Part shown: positions 47,193 through 55,304 of the stretch, in pieces
Numbering within the stretch: position 1 is the first letter of the stretch
Layout: every line of letters begins with the position of its first letter
Source of the DNA: Rodentibacter heidelbergensis
Lineage (GTDB): Bacteria > Pseudomonadota > Gammaproteobacteria > Enterobacterales > Pasteurellaceae
Length of the DNA: 64,000 nt
NCBI RefSeq assembly: GCF_002000125.1
Contig: NZ_MLHH01000012.1
Coordinates: 62,001 to 126,000 of the forward strand
Direction: 5' to 3'
Position numbers and translations under genes: made by a program
Notes under the pieces: generated by a model
What the model saw: the letters and a program-made list of their open reading frames with translations, nothing else
Databases searched by the model: none
What the model was told of the DNA's origin: nothing

Positions 47193-47783
47193 CTATTCTG
47201 ATTTTGTTTTAGAAAATTTTTCTTTTCCTAATAACCATAGGTATTGATCAAGCTCTTTTATTGTAAATTCATTGAGTTTAAAATAATTTTTAAAGTCGAC
47301 TAGTACTCTTTTAAATTCAATGTAATTTTTTAAATCTGTTCTTTTAAATTTCGAAAATGAATGTTCTTTATTAAATTCCCAAAGTACCTTATCAACATAA
47401 CTATCATAAATTGGAAACATTTCAGGGTTATGGTGACTACAGTATTTCGTTGCAAAAGAATAAAAATGCTTTTCCACCCCAGAAATAGTCACATTTTGTA
47501 GCTCATTCACTAAAGACAAATCACCATTTTTCAATCTCAAATCAAATTTTTGAATCGTTAAAATATGTTTTGCCACGGAATAAACACTAAAGATATTTGT
47601 ACTGTAGAAATCATTGAGTGTCGAACATTTTAGCAATACTTCGCTCACATCATGATTATTTGGCATTAAATCAAATAATTTATTCAATGCTTTTTCTTGT
47701 TGAACATAGTTATCTAAACTTTTCCCTTTCTCTATATAATAATTAACTTGCTGACTGGTTGGCTTAGGTAATTTAACATTCAT
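47193..47783 (-). CDS. Unknown protein with faint HhH-GPD resemblance
   Basis: A 196-residue, all-helical-looking protein, AT-rich and lysine-rich. ATG 47783 with AAGGA before it is preferred over TTG 47792. I do not recognise the family. One segment, KYCSHHNPEMFPIYDSYVDK, recalls the conserved PVDTHV region of HhH-GPD DNA glycosylases, and the end has ELDQYLWLLGK; this is a weak inference. It closes a run of three small same-strand genes inserted between sotB and a toxin-antitoxin pair. Confidence 0.75.
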   Translation of the reverse strand: MNVKLPKPTSQQVNYYIEKGKSLDNYVQQEKALNKLFDLMPNNHDVSEVLLKCSTLNDFYSTNIFSVYSVAKHILTIQKFDLRLKNGDLSLVNELQNVTISGVEKHFYSFATKYCSHHNPEMFPIYDSYVDKVLWEFNKEHSFSKFKRTDLKNYIEFKRVLVDFKNYFKLNEFTIKELDQYLWLLGKEKFSKTKSE

Positions 47784-47851
47784 AAAAGGCAATCCTTTTC
47801 ACTAATTTATTTTAGAAAATAATCTATAATTGCTTATATAAAACCCGCAAG

Positions 47852-48079
47852 CTATTCTAGCGCTTTTCCTTTTCTAGTGGTATCTACACCATTGATAAAA
47901 TTAATAAGCCTGTGACCAAAATACTGAGTATTCCACTCCTGCTCATATTCCATCCCAATTTCCTTTGCAATATCTCGCAAAGCCTGCCTTGTATTATCAC
48001 AAATAATAGAAATACTATTATTTTCGCCTTGTTGAATAACAAAATTACCGTGTTTTGCGGATTTTTTAATATCTGACAT
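47852..48079 (-). CDS. Unknown 75-residue protein
   Basis: A small protein starting MSDIKKSAKHGNFVIQQG, with a predicted N-terminal beta part (NSISIICDN) followed by helices (RQALRDIAKEIGMEYEQEW). TAAGGAAAAATT before the ATG supports real translation. No family recognised. It lies 68 bases upstream of the 196-residue gene in the same direction. Confidence 0.65.
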   Translation of the reverse strand: MSDIKKSAKHGNFVIQQGENNSISIICDNTRQALRDIAKEIGMEYEQEWNTQYFGHRLINFINGVDTTRKGKALE

Positions 48080-48156
48080 AATTTTTCCTTATTAAAATAT
48101 AGCTTTAATTTTTATAAAAATAAGGCAGTCCTTTTTGAATAGGAACTGCTTTTAAA

Positions 48157-48345
48157 CTAAACAATTTTGACTGGTCTGAGTTTCTCATCATAAACCTTTA
48201 CTCTATTAGTATTATCAAGTAACTTTACATGTAAACTCGTTGCAGTATAGCTTTGTAAAATCCCACTTATCCCCGTAGGGTATCTCTCCCCCTCTAGTAA
48301 AACCCAAACTGTATTACCTTTTTGAATAGCTTCTTTGATTGCCAT
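48157..48345 (-). CDS. Unknown 62-residue protein
   Basis: A small basic protein, mostly beta by appearance (NTVWVLLEGERYPTG, SLHVKLLDNTNRVKVYD), reminiscent of SH3/Hfq-like small barrels, but not assigned. TAGGAGTTTTTT before the ATG is a good ribosome site. First gene of the three-gene AT-rich set. Confidence 0.65.
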   Translation of the reverse strand: MAIKEAIQKGNTVWVLLEGERYPTGISGILQSYTATSLHVKLLDNTNRVKVYDEKLRPVKIV

Positions 48346-48593
48346 AAAAAACTCCTATATTTTGTTTTATCAGAAAGATTTAGTTGTTATGTCAATAACA
48401 ACTAAAAGCAGTATACTGCTTTCAAAATTTGAATAAAAAACAATCAGATGATTTTTATAGAAAGAGAATAAATTGTAAAAGACATGACATCTATTTTTTA
48501 AATAGGCTGTTTAGGATATGTTAAAGTTACACATAGAGTACAACTATAATAAGAAAATATTATCATCTACTCTCTGAATATCGCCCACCTTTT

Positions 48594-49010
48594 TCAATCA
48601 AAAGGATTAATGAGATCCAGTCTAAGTTTTTCAAAATCTTTGATATTGCGTGTAACCAATACGAGTTTATGCTGTTTAGCCGTAGCTGCAATATAAGCGT
48701 CATTAATATTCATTTTATTTGGAATATGAAATTGAGCCCCTAATAAAGCAATGTTGGCAGTAATGGGTAAGGTTCTCTCACGATAAATTGGGATCAACTT
48801 TTGCTCAAACCAATGTGTTAAATATTGTGCTTGAATTTTATCTTTGCGGGCTTTAAGTAAAATGCCTGTTTGAATTTCAGATAAACTGACTGCGCTGATC
48901 ATCGTTTCACTTGGATTAACCGTTGCTAACCATGCACGAACATTCTGGTTAATTTGATTGTTAGTCAGTTTATAAAACTCCAATAAAATATTAGTATCAA
49001 GCAAATACAT
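48594..49010 (-). CDS. vapC: VapC-type PIN-domain toxin
   Basis: A 138-residue PIN-domain ribonuclease. Acidic metal ligands are visible at D5 (MYLLDTN), E39-E44 region (SLSEIQTG), NDAYIAATA and TRNIKDF. Members cut tRNA or rRNA to halt translation. The frame opens further upstream, but GGAGG before ATG 49010 and the family start MYLLDTN decide. The antitoxin gene ends 10 bases upstream. Confidence 0.9.
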   Translation of the reverse strand: MYLLDTNILLEFYKLTNNQINQNVRAWLATVNPSETMISAVSLSEIQTGILLKARKDKIQAQYLTHWFEQKLIPIYRERTLPITANIALLGAQFHIPNKMNINDAYIAATAKQHKLVLVTRNIKDFEKLRLDLINPFD

Positions 49011-49020
49011 TATGCCTCCA

Positions 49021-49302
49021 TTAATCGAAATCGACATCCCGTAATTGATTTGAATGACGAATATCCGATAAGGATTGCTCAAATTCAGCAAAGAAATCAT
49101 CATCAACCTGAGCTGTCTTATGATTGGCAAAAAGCTGTTCAAAGGTAGGCTCCGGTGACTTGTGTTGTTGATAATCTTCATAACTGGAAAGCACGCTAAC
49201 CACTTTTCCCCACTTAGTAATAAAAACAGGTTGCTCTGCTGACATTTTTAATACGGCACTTGCTTTTTGGTTAAATTCTTTTGAGCTAATTGTAATTGGC
49301 AT
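49021..49302 (-). CDS. Phd/YefM-type antitoxin
   Basis: A 93-residue antitoxin. The N-terminus MPITISSKEFNQKASAVLKMS is the Phd/YefM DNA-binding fold, and the acidic C-terminus (AQVDDDFFAEFEQSL) should wrap the toxin. It precedes vapC in one operon and probably represses it. GGAGGGGTT lies before the ATG. Confidence 0.9.
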   Translation of the reverse strand: MPITISSKEFNQKASAVLKMSAEQPVFITKWGKVVSVLSSYEDYQQHKSPEPTFEQLFANHKTAQVDDDFFAEFEQSLSDIRHSNQLRDVDFD

Positions 49303-49505
49303 AACCCCTCCAAACTTGGGAAAATTGTCACTACATTACTACCTTGTTGTTGAGCGAACAAATTTGAAGATAAAGTGCGGTCAAATTCCATCCCATTTTT
49401 GCAGAAAAATAAGGATAGAGCAGTTTGTTTCCTCTCAAAAGCATTTGACCCTCTCACCTTATTTTGTTAAAAGCTTAGTTCTAAAAAATAAAAAGGAGGG
49501 ACTTT

Positions 49506-50894
49506 ATGAACACTCACACCCGTTTTTTCTCAACCTATAAAAGTGCAATTATTCTCGTCTTAGACTTTATTTTGATGCTGTTTTTAATTCATTCACTTCC
49601 TTTCTCGCCCACTGAAAATCGTGGATTAGCTTTGCTCATTTTCATTGGTATTCTCTGGTTAACGGAAGCCTTTGACATTACTGTCACCTCTTTGATTGTG
49701 CCAGTGTTAGCCATTGGGTTAGGGCTTATCAATACTCAAAAAGCACTGGCGCCTTTTTCGACCCCCATTATTTATATGTTCTTTGGTGGCTTTGTGATGG
49801 CAGCCGTATTGCAAATTCAATCCTTAGATAAACTCATTGCGGGTTATATTATCCGCTTGGCGAAAGGTAATTTGAAATTGGCGATTGCCTATTTATTTGG
49901 CGTAACCACTTTTCTTTCCATGTGGATTAATAACACGGCGGTTGCGGCGATGATGTTGCCATTAACACTGGGTATGCTAAAAGGCATTAATGCAGGAAAT
50001 AATTATCGTCTTTATGCTTTTGTGCTACTCGGCATGGCATTTAGCGCTAATATCGGAGGAATTGGCACTTTAGTTGGGAGCGCACCTAATGCGATTCTTG
50101 CCTCCCAAATTCCAGTTACCTTTACAGAATGGTTGGGTTATGGTTTTCCGGTGATGTTGCTCTTGCTCCCCTCTATGTTATTTTCTTTGTGGATTATCCT
50201 ACGTCCGGACTTCAACGTGCCTTTCAACCCAACGATTGAGCGAATTCAGTTTACTTCAAAAAATCGTATCACCTTGGTGATTTTTATTGTTATGGCTGCG
50301 TTACTGCTCTTTGGTTCATTAATCAATCCTTGGCTATCCAATGCCCTTGGTTTAGCGAATAAAATTGAAAACTTTGATACCGTTGTGGCACTCTGCGCAG
50401 TCATTTTAATTTGCGTATCCAACGCCGCAAAATGGAAAGACATTCAAAAAAGGGTGGAATGGGGCGTGTTAATGTTATTTGGCGGCGGATTAACTCTTAG
50501 CGTGGTAATGAAAGATTCCGGTGCAAGTAAAATTATGGCAGACAGTATTGTACAATTTGTGCAAACCAAACCTCTTTGGGTACTTTGTGTTACCCTCACC
50601 GCCTTTATTATTTTCCTGACGGAATTTACCTCAAATACAGCCAGTGCGGCATTGATTATGCCGATTGTGATTTCCGTTGCTCAATCCATGGGCTTACCGC
50701 CTATTTCTCTTGCGGCGATTATCGCCTGTGGAGCAAGTTGTGCCTTTATGCTGCCTATTGCCACACCACCCAATGCGATTGTCTTTAGTAGCGGTCATAT
50801 CAAACAAACGGATATGGCAAAAGTCGGGTTGGTATTAAACCTCTTCTGTATTGTAGTTATTAGTGGATTAACCTACTTTTTCTGGATGAACTAA
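49506..50894 (+). CDS. DASS-family (SLC13) sodium:anion symporter
   Basis: A 462-residue inner-membrane carrier of the divalent-anion:Na+ family. Two SNT-type motifs mark the twin sodium/substrate sites: WINNTAVAAMMLP (about 138-150) and TSNTASAALIMP (about 377-388). About 11 helices. Substrates are usually succinate-type dicarboxylates, citrate or sulfate; the sequence does not decide. AAAGGAGGGAC before the ATG is a strong ribosome site. Confidence 0.9.
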   Translation: MNTHTRFFSTYKSAIILVLDFILMLFLIHSLPFSPTENRGLALLIFIGILWLTEAFDITVTSLIVPVLAIGLGLINTQKALAPFSTPIIYMFFGGFVMAAVLQIQSLDKLIAGYIIRLAKGNLKLAIAYLFGVTTFLSMWINNTAVAAMMLPLTLGMLKGINAGNNYRLYAFVLLGMAFSANIGGIGTLVGSAPNAILASQIPVTFTEWLGYGFPVMLLLLPSMLFSLWIILRPDFNVPFNPTIERIQFTSKNRITLVIFIVMAALLLFGSLINPWLSNALGLANKIENFDTVVALCAVILICVSNAAKWKDIQKRVEWGVLMLFGGGLTLSVVMKDSGASKIMADSIVQFVQTKPLWVLCVTLTAFIIFLTEFTSNTASAALIMPIVISVAQSMGLPPISLAAIIACGASCAFMLPIATPPNAIVFSSGHIKQTDMAKVGLVLNLFCIVVISGLTYFFWMN

Positions 50895-50952
50895 TTCCAA
50901 GGTTCACATAAGAAATTCAGGAAAAATTCCATTAGGGATATTTCAGAATATT

Positions 50953-50980
50953 AAGGGGAAAAGTTCAAATTTCCCCTTTT
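50953..50980. terminator. Bidirectional terminator between the DASS gene and nikO
   Basis: AAGGGGAAA and TTTCCCCTT form a 9-bp stem; T runs follow on the plus strand, and A runs serve the opposite direction. nikO ends two bases beyond. Confidence 0.8.
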
Positions 50981-50981
50981 A

Positions 50982-51599
50982 TTATAATTGAATCACCTCA
51001 TCAGCCAGCTTTTCAATAAACCCTGAGTGATGTGAAGAGATGAGCATTGGAAGCCCTAACTCACACAAAAGTGCGGTCAGTTTTTCGATATTTTTACGAT
51101 CTAACCCATTAGTGGGTTCGTCCAAAAATAGCATTTGGGGCTGCATAGCAAGCACTCCGGCGAGTGCAGTAAAATTTTTCTCGCCACCAGAAAGCGTATG
51201 CACTGTGCGATCTTTTAAGTGCTGAATACCCAAACGTTCAAGTTGTTGTTCCGCGAGTTGATAGGCATATTCTCGAGGATATTGCTGGTTTAACGGCCCA
51301 AAGGCAACATCATCTAATACAGTCGGCCCAAAAAGTTGATCATCGGCATGTTGGAAACAAATGCCAACCCTTCCTCGAAATGGGGCAAAATCTTTTTCTT
51401 TTCGACAAATCTGGCCAAACAGCCTGATCTCCCCTTTTGAAATGGGAACAAAACCCAATAAGGCAAGCAATAATGTGGTTTTCCCTGCCCCAATATCGCC
51501 TTGCAGAAATAACCGTTTTTGTCCTTCAAGATGAAAGCTTAACCCTTCTATGATAGAGCGGTGGTGACGTTCAATCGTCAATTCATTCACGGTGAGCAT
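50982..51599 (-). CDS. nikO: Nickel/cobalt ECF transporter ATPase
   Basis: A 205-residue CbiO/NikO-type ATPase: Walker A GDIGAGKTT, signature LSGGEKNFTALAGVLA and Walker B MLFLDEP. GGAAG before ATG 51599 supports this start; 51617 is possible. It overlaps the end of nikQ by 17 bases. It powers the nikKLM-Q complex. Confidence 0.9.
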   Translation of the reverse strand: MLTVNELTIERHHRSIIEGLSFHLEGQKRLFLQGDIGAGKTTLLLALLGFVPISKGEIRLFGQICRKEKDFAPFRGRVGICFQHADDQLFGPTVLDDVAFGPLNQQYPREYAYQLAEQQLERLGIQHLKDRTVHTLSGGEKNFTALAGVLAMQPQMLFLDEPTNGLDRKNIEKLTALLCELGLPMLISSHHSGFIEKLADEVIQL

Positions 51600-52230
51600 T
51601 TTTGTTCTTCCTTTCACCCGGCTGAAAACTACGACATTTCAGTGCAATCTGTGCCATTTCAGCTTTTAATAAAGCATGAATTAATAATAAGGCAACACTT
51701 TGTGCAGTGACATAAAGGGTTCTAACATTCAATTTCGGTTGATACCCTCTGGCACGCATTGCTCTGTCCATTTTTTGTCGCAATTCCCCAAAAAGGGCAA
51801 TATAACGCACAGTGAGTACAGCTAATTGGATGAGTTTTTCAGGGAGAGGCAATTTCCCTAATGCCTGTATCAAAAGGGTTTCATTCATATTCCATAAAAA
51901 AAGCCAAACAGAAAAGAGCAACAAATTTGTCCGAAGACTGAGTATTTGGGCAAGTTGAATTCCTTGAGGATTTAATGCCACACCGGCATCAACAAGATGC
52001 CAGCTTAGTGTCGCCCACATTAAGGCAAGAAATACCAAAAGATGAATCCAACGCTTAACATAATAAAAAAGCCGCTTTTTTTCGATAAAAAGCATAACAA
52101 CAAAAACCAACATCACGGTGATATTCAGTGTGATAAGACGAGGAATATCTTCTAAACCGCCAACCACCAACCCCCAAATAAAGAGATAAATAAGGCGAAA
52201 GTGCGGTTGAAAAAGCGAAGCTATTTTCAT
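51583..52230 (-). CDS. nikQ: Nickel/cobalt ECF transporter transmembrane protein
   Basis: A 215-residue CbiQ-type protein with about five helices and the coupling motif region RAMRARGYQP followed by KCRSFQPGER, short Ala-Arg-Gly helices that contact the ATPase. It shares its start base with the nikM stop, and overlaps nikO. Confidence 0.9.
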   Translation of the reverse strand: MKIASLFQPHFRLIYLFIWGLVVGGLEDIPRLITLNITVMLVFVVMLFIEKKRLFYYVKRWIHLLVFLALMWATLSWHLVDAGVALNPQGIQLAQILSLRTNLLLFSVWLFLWNMNETLLIQALGKLPLPEKLIQLAVLTVRYIALFGELRQKMDRAMRARGYQPKLNVRTLYVTAQSVALLLIHALLKAEMAQIALKCRSFQPGERKNKNAHRE

Positions 52231-52850
52231 TAAGAAAACCGTGCTTTAGGGGTGAAAGCATCAGGATACATTTTGCCGAGTAAGGAAATCACACCAACAC
52301 TAATGATGCTATCTAAAATAAAGACGGGAAGATGTGAAATAAGGAGTAAGCCAATAAGATCATAATAATTTTTCCCCCCATCGAGTATTAATGCCAACGC
52401 AGCTAACGCCCCGGCGCCCCCCACACCAATCACCCCGGCACCTATGCCGGTTAAAAGACAGGCCTTTGAGGTCATACGCGGTTTGAGAGATGAACGGAAA
52501 AGATAATGCACCCCAATAGCCGGTATCGCCATAATACAAAGATTTACTCCGAGAACAGCAAATCCGCCAAAAGAAAAGAACAGGATCTGCAACAGCAAAG
52601 CAATAAGAAATGCAGGAAACACCGCCCAGCCTAAAAATAAGCCTGCCATACCGTTTAAAATTAAATGTACACTGCCAATTCCTACCGGTATATGAATGGT
52701 GCTTGCCACAAAAAAAGCCGCCGAAAATAATGCGGTGAGCGGCAATCTTTCATAATCTAACTTTTTTAGCCCCACCGTCATCCCGGCAATCGCAATGACT
52801 GCACCTAACAATAAAATAGGGGGTGTTAACACCCCTTCCGATAAATGCAT
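52230..52850 (-). CDS. nikM: Nickel/cobalt ECF transporter substrate-specific membrane protein
   Basis: A 206-residue CbiM/NikM family S-component. The N-terminal MHLSEGVL carries His2, the metal ligand whose free amino end helps bind Ni/Co. About six helices. Start and stop overlap the neighbours by one base each, so the operon is tightly coupled. Confidence 0.93.
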   Translation of the reverse strand: MHLSEGVLTPPILLLGAVIAIAGMTVGLKKLDYERLPLTALFSAAFFVASTIHIPVGIGSVHLILNGMAGLFLGWAVFPAFLIALLLQILFFSFGGFAVLGVNLCIMAIPAIGVHYLFRSSLKPRMTSKACLLTGIGAGVIGVGGAGALAALALILDGGKNYYDLIGLLLISHLPVFILDSIISVGVISLLGKMYPDAFTPKARFS

Positions 52851-53353
52851 TATTTCAATTCCTGTTTACTTTTTGCCCGCCACCAAGCGATCGCCCCGAG
52901 AATACCGACAATGTAGCCAATGCCGCCTAAAATATCCCGCCAATAAATTTTATCTCTTAAATGGGCAATATCTTCACGCAGTAACATAAAACTCTCGCTT
53001 TGATGAGGGCTGTTGGTCGCCACAATGCGATCGGCCACCACAGCCACTTTATGCCCTTCTTCACCCTCTACGACCACTTTTAATGTGCTATTCGCCACAT
53101 CCTGCACCGCAAGATTAAATGCCCCTAACGCATCGGTTTTACCCGTTAAAATCGGTTCTTCAATGCCGGAACGAAAGACTTCCAAATAAGTGGAAGCCGC
53201 CGGTGTCATATCGGAATAATAGGATTTACCTGAGAGTGTTTTCCCATCATATTGGGCAAATAAATAAAGGGCATGGGCCTTCGCATTCGGCAAATAAAAT
53301 GCCATAAAAAATAGCGTTAAAAGTGCGGTGAAAAAAGACTTCATTTTCATCAC
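52850..53353 (-). CDS. nikL: NikL, membrane-anchored accessory subunit
   Basis: A 167-residue protein with signal peptide (ending NAKA; its TALL is encoded by the uptake sequence at 53321-53329), a periplasmic beta domain starting HALYLFAQYDG, and a C-terminal membrane helix (IGYIVGILGAIAWW). NikL/NikN-type subunits are needed for metal insertion into NikM. It sits between nikK and nikM. Confidence 0.87.
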   Translation of the reverse strand: MMKMKSFFTALLTLFFMAFYLPNAKAHALYLFAQYDGKTLSGKSYYSDMTPAASTYLEVFRSGIEEPILTGKTDALGAFNLAVQDVANSTLKVVVEGEEGHKVAVVADRIVATNSPHQSESFMLLREDIAHLRDKIYWRDILGGIGYIVGILGAIAWWRAKSKQELK

Positions 53354-53362
53354 TGCCCTGTT

Positions 53363-54046
53363 TTATTCGGCATTAAAAGTCAGCATATATTCAATAGAGC
53401 GGCGATCATAATCAGGATTTTCGCTCACCTTTTCTTCAAACTCAGCCCAAACTTTGTTCTCGCCTTTAGCGGGCGTAAACTCAGCAATGCCTTTTTCATT
53501 AGTAAGATTAAACGGCACATCTTCCCCAACGCCCACTTTAATCCCTTGAACCGGTTTGCCATTATGTAAAACTAAAATACTAAGGGGTTTGCCTGCCTCC
53601 GCTTTTGCCTGTGGAATTAATTCATAAACCACATCATGGGCTTTAAAAGCCTGTTCATCCCATTTTAAAATGGCTTTCCCCAACTTCAGCGGATTAGTGC
53701 TAAATTCCGCAGAGGGGGCTTCACGTTTGTTTTTTTCCACATATTTTCCACTTGGGAGTTTTGACCATACCCCATTATTAAACGCCATAAATACGATATT
53801 CGCTTTCGGCGTAATATAGGCTTCCCCCTCTTTAAATTGATAATCAAGTGCGGTTAATTTTCCTTGGGAATTTAAGATGTGGAAAGACTGAATTTTATGT
53901 TGAGGATAGGCTTCTGTTTCCGTATGACCAAATTTCATCACATATTCCCCTTCTGATGAGGCTTTCTCTAGCCATATATTGTGAGCATTGGCTACAGAAA
54001 GCGTGAAAAGTGCGGTCAATCCTATTGTTATTTTTTTTAATTGCAT
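53363..54046 (-). CDS. nikK: NikK, periplasmic DUF4198-type protein
   Basis: A 227-residue exported protein. The signal peptide (ending ANA before HNIWLE; its LTALF comes from the uptake sequence at 54008-54016) exposes His as the first mature residue, a likely metal ligand. The DUF4198 fold contains GKPLSILVLHNGKPVQGIKV. It is the first gene of the operon, 84 bases from the divergent regulator. Confidence 0.87.
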   Translation of the reverse strand: MQLKKITIGLTALFTLSVANAHNIWLEKASSEGEYVMKFGHTETEAYPQHKIQSFHILNSQGKLTALDYQFKEGEAYITPKANIVFMAFNNGVWSKLPSGKYVEKNKREAPSAEFSTNPLKLGKAILKWDEQAFKAHDVVYELIPQAKAEAGKPLSILVLHNGKPVQGIKVGVGEDVPFNLTNEKGIAEFTPAKGENKVWAEFEEKVSENPDYDRRSIEYMLTFNAE

Positions 54047-54080
54047 TGCTTTGTCTCCTTGTTATAAAAAAGCGGGACTA

Positions 54081-54111
54081 ATGATAGAATATAAAGTAAC
54101 TTCAGAGTCAA
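54081..54111 (-). promoter_or_regulatory. MerR-type promoter of nikK
   Basis: On the minus strand TTGACT and TATCAT are 19 bases apart, the over-long spacer typical of promoters remodelled by MerR regulators. The spacer centre holds the short dyad AAGTTACTT. The divergent nimR gene starts 20 bases away. Confidence 0.65.
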
Positions 54112-54130
54112 GTGATTTTTAAGGATTATC

Positions 54131-54535
54131 ATGAAAATAGGACAATTAGCCAAGGCCCTAAATTGCACCGTCGAAACCATTCGTTTTTATGAAAAACAAG
54201 GGTTGCTGCCTCCCCCACAACGCACCAGTGGAAATTTCCGGCAATATAGCGAAGAGCATCTCCAACGCCTTTCTTTTATTTGTCATTGCCGAAGTTTGGA
54301 TTTATCCCTCAATGAAATCAAAACCCTTATCGCACTTGAACATCACCCGGAACAGCGTAGCGAGGAAATGAATAAACTGCTCGACCGCCACATCAAAGAG
54401 ATTGCCAAACGCATTCACGAATTAGCACATTTACGAATGAAACTGATCGAACTGAGAGAAAAAACGGCTACAACCGATGAAGATCCCATGAAATTACTCT
54501 TACAACATAGTGGTGTACGCTTTGTGAGGTGGTAA
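54131..54535 (+). CDS. nimR: MerR-family metal regulator (NimR-like)
   Basis: A 134-residue MerR regulator: winged HTH (IGQLAKALNCTVETIRFYEKQG in parts, about 3-24), dimer helix, and a short C-terminal effector part. Its position facing nikKLMQO is that of NimR, the nickel-responsive MerR-like repressor/activator described in H. influenzae. Possible ligands include H and C residues of SFICHCRSLD. It may control nikK through the 19-base-spacer promoter. Confidence 0.85.
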   Translation: MKIGQLAKALNCTVETIRFYEKQGLLPPPQRTSGNFRQYSEEHLQRLSFICHCRSLDLSLNEIKTLIALEHHPEQRSEEMNKLLDRHIKEIAKRIHELAHLRMKLIELREKTATTDEDPMKLLLQHSGVRFVRW

Positions 54536-54633
54536 ATCCCTATATATTGCAGGAGCAATTCTTGCAAAGAGAAACATTTGGGCTATACTAACAACGTCTT
54601 ACATTGAAAGACATTATCTATAAGGAGTTTATT

Positions 54634-54915
54634 ATGGCGATAACACAAAATACATCATTTAGTTTTCGATTAGCGGATAGTCTGAAACAAGAAGCGTTTC
54701 AAGTTATCGAAAATTACGGATTTACCCCTTCACAAGTATTTAATTTATTTTTAACTGAAATTGCCAAAACGAAAACCATTCCGGTCAATCTTTCTTATTT
54801 AAAACCAAATGCTGAAACATTAAGAGCGATGCAAGAAGCTGAAAATAATGATCTTGATGTCATCAGCCCTGCCCAATCGCAGGAAAGTATCATGGAATCC
54901 TTAATCAAAAAATAA
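54634..54915 (+). CDS. RelB/DinJ-type antitoxin
   Basis: A 93-residue ribbon-helix-helix antitoxin: TSFSFRLADSLKQEAFQVIE and GFTPSQVFNLFLTEIAKTK are the strand and helices of the DinJ family. TAAGGAGTTTATT before ATG 54634 sets the start. The toxin gene follows after 13 bases. Confidence 0.88.
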   Translation: MAITQNTSFSFRLADSLKQEAFQVIENYGFTPSQVFNLFLTEIAKTKTIPVNLSYLKPNAETLRAMQEAENNDLDVISPAQSQESIMESLIKK

Positions 54916-54928
54916 TTAGGGGACAAGA

Positions 54929-55216
54929 TTGTCTAACTCACTTTCAACCTTAAAAGTCACTGCGACAAAAGCCTTTCAACGTGATGCAAAAAAATTATCG
55001 CCTAAACAACTCTTTTCTGTAGAAATGACAGAAGTGATGTACCTTCTACAAAGAAATCAGCCATTACCAAGAAAATATCTCGATCACGCATTACGCGGCG
55101 AAATGGAAGGATTCCGAGATTGCCATATTTTTAATGATTTGGTTCTCATCTATCAACTCGTTGACAATACAGAATTGAAACTTATTCGGTTAGGCTCTCA
55201 TTCCGAAATTTTTTAG
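54929..55216 (+). CDS. YafQ/RelE-type mRNA interferase
   Basis: A 95-residue toxin starting at TTG 54929 after AGGGGACAAGA. The C-terminal half carries the YafQ catalytic set: LDHALRGEMEGFRDCHIFND (His/Asp/His) and GSHSEIF with the final His. Such toxins cut mRNA on the ribosome. It pairs with the upstream antitoxin. Confidence 0.88.
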   Translation: MSNSLSTLKVTATKAFQRDAKKLSPKQLFSVEMTEVMYLLQRNQPLPRKYLDHALRGEMEGFRDCHIFNDLVLIYQLVDNTELKLIRLGSHSEIF

Positions 55217-55240
55217 TAAAACGCTCATAAGCAACTTGAC

Positions 55241-55284
55241 AAAAAAATACCGCACTTTAGCTTCCCAAAGTGCGGTTATTTTTT
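55241..55284. terminator. Inverted uptake-sequence terminator
   Basis: TACCGCACTTT and AAAGTGCGGTTA pair with a 9-base loop, flanked by an A run and a T run, between the convergent toxin and pntB genes. Confidence 0.85.
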
Positions 55285-55304
55285 ACAGTGTTTTTAAACA
55301 GCGT

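Noticed and set aside
49021-49181. Longer VapC reading upstream of 49010
   Set aside because: The extension overlaps the antitoxin gene and lacks a ribosome site; GGAGG and the PIN-domain start lie at 49010.
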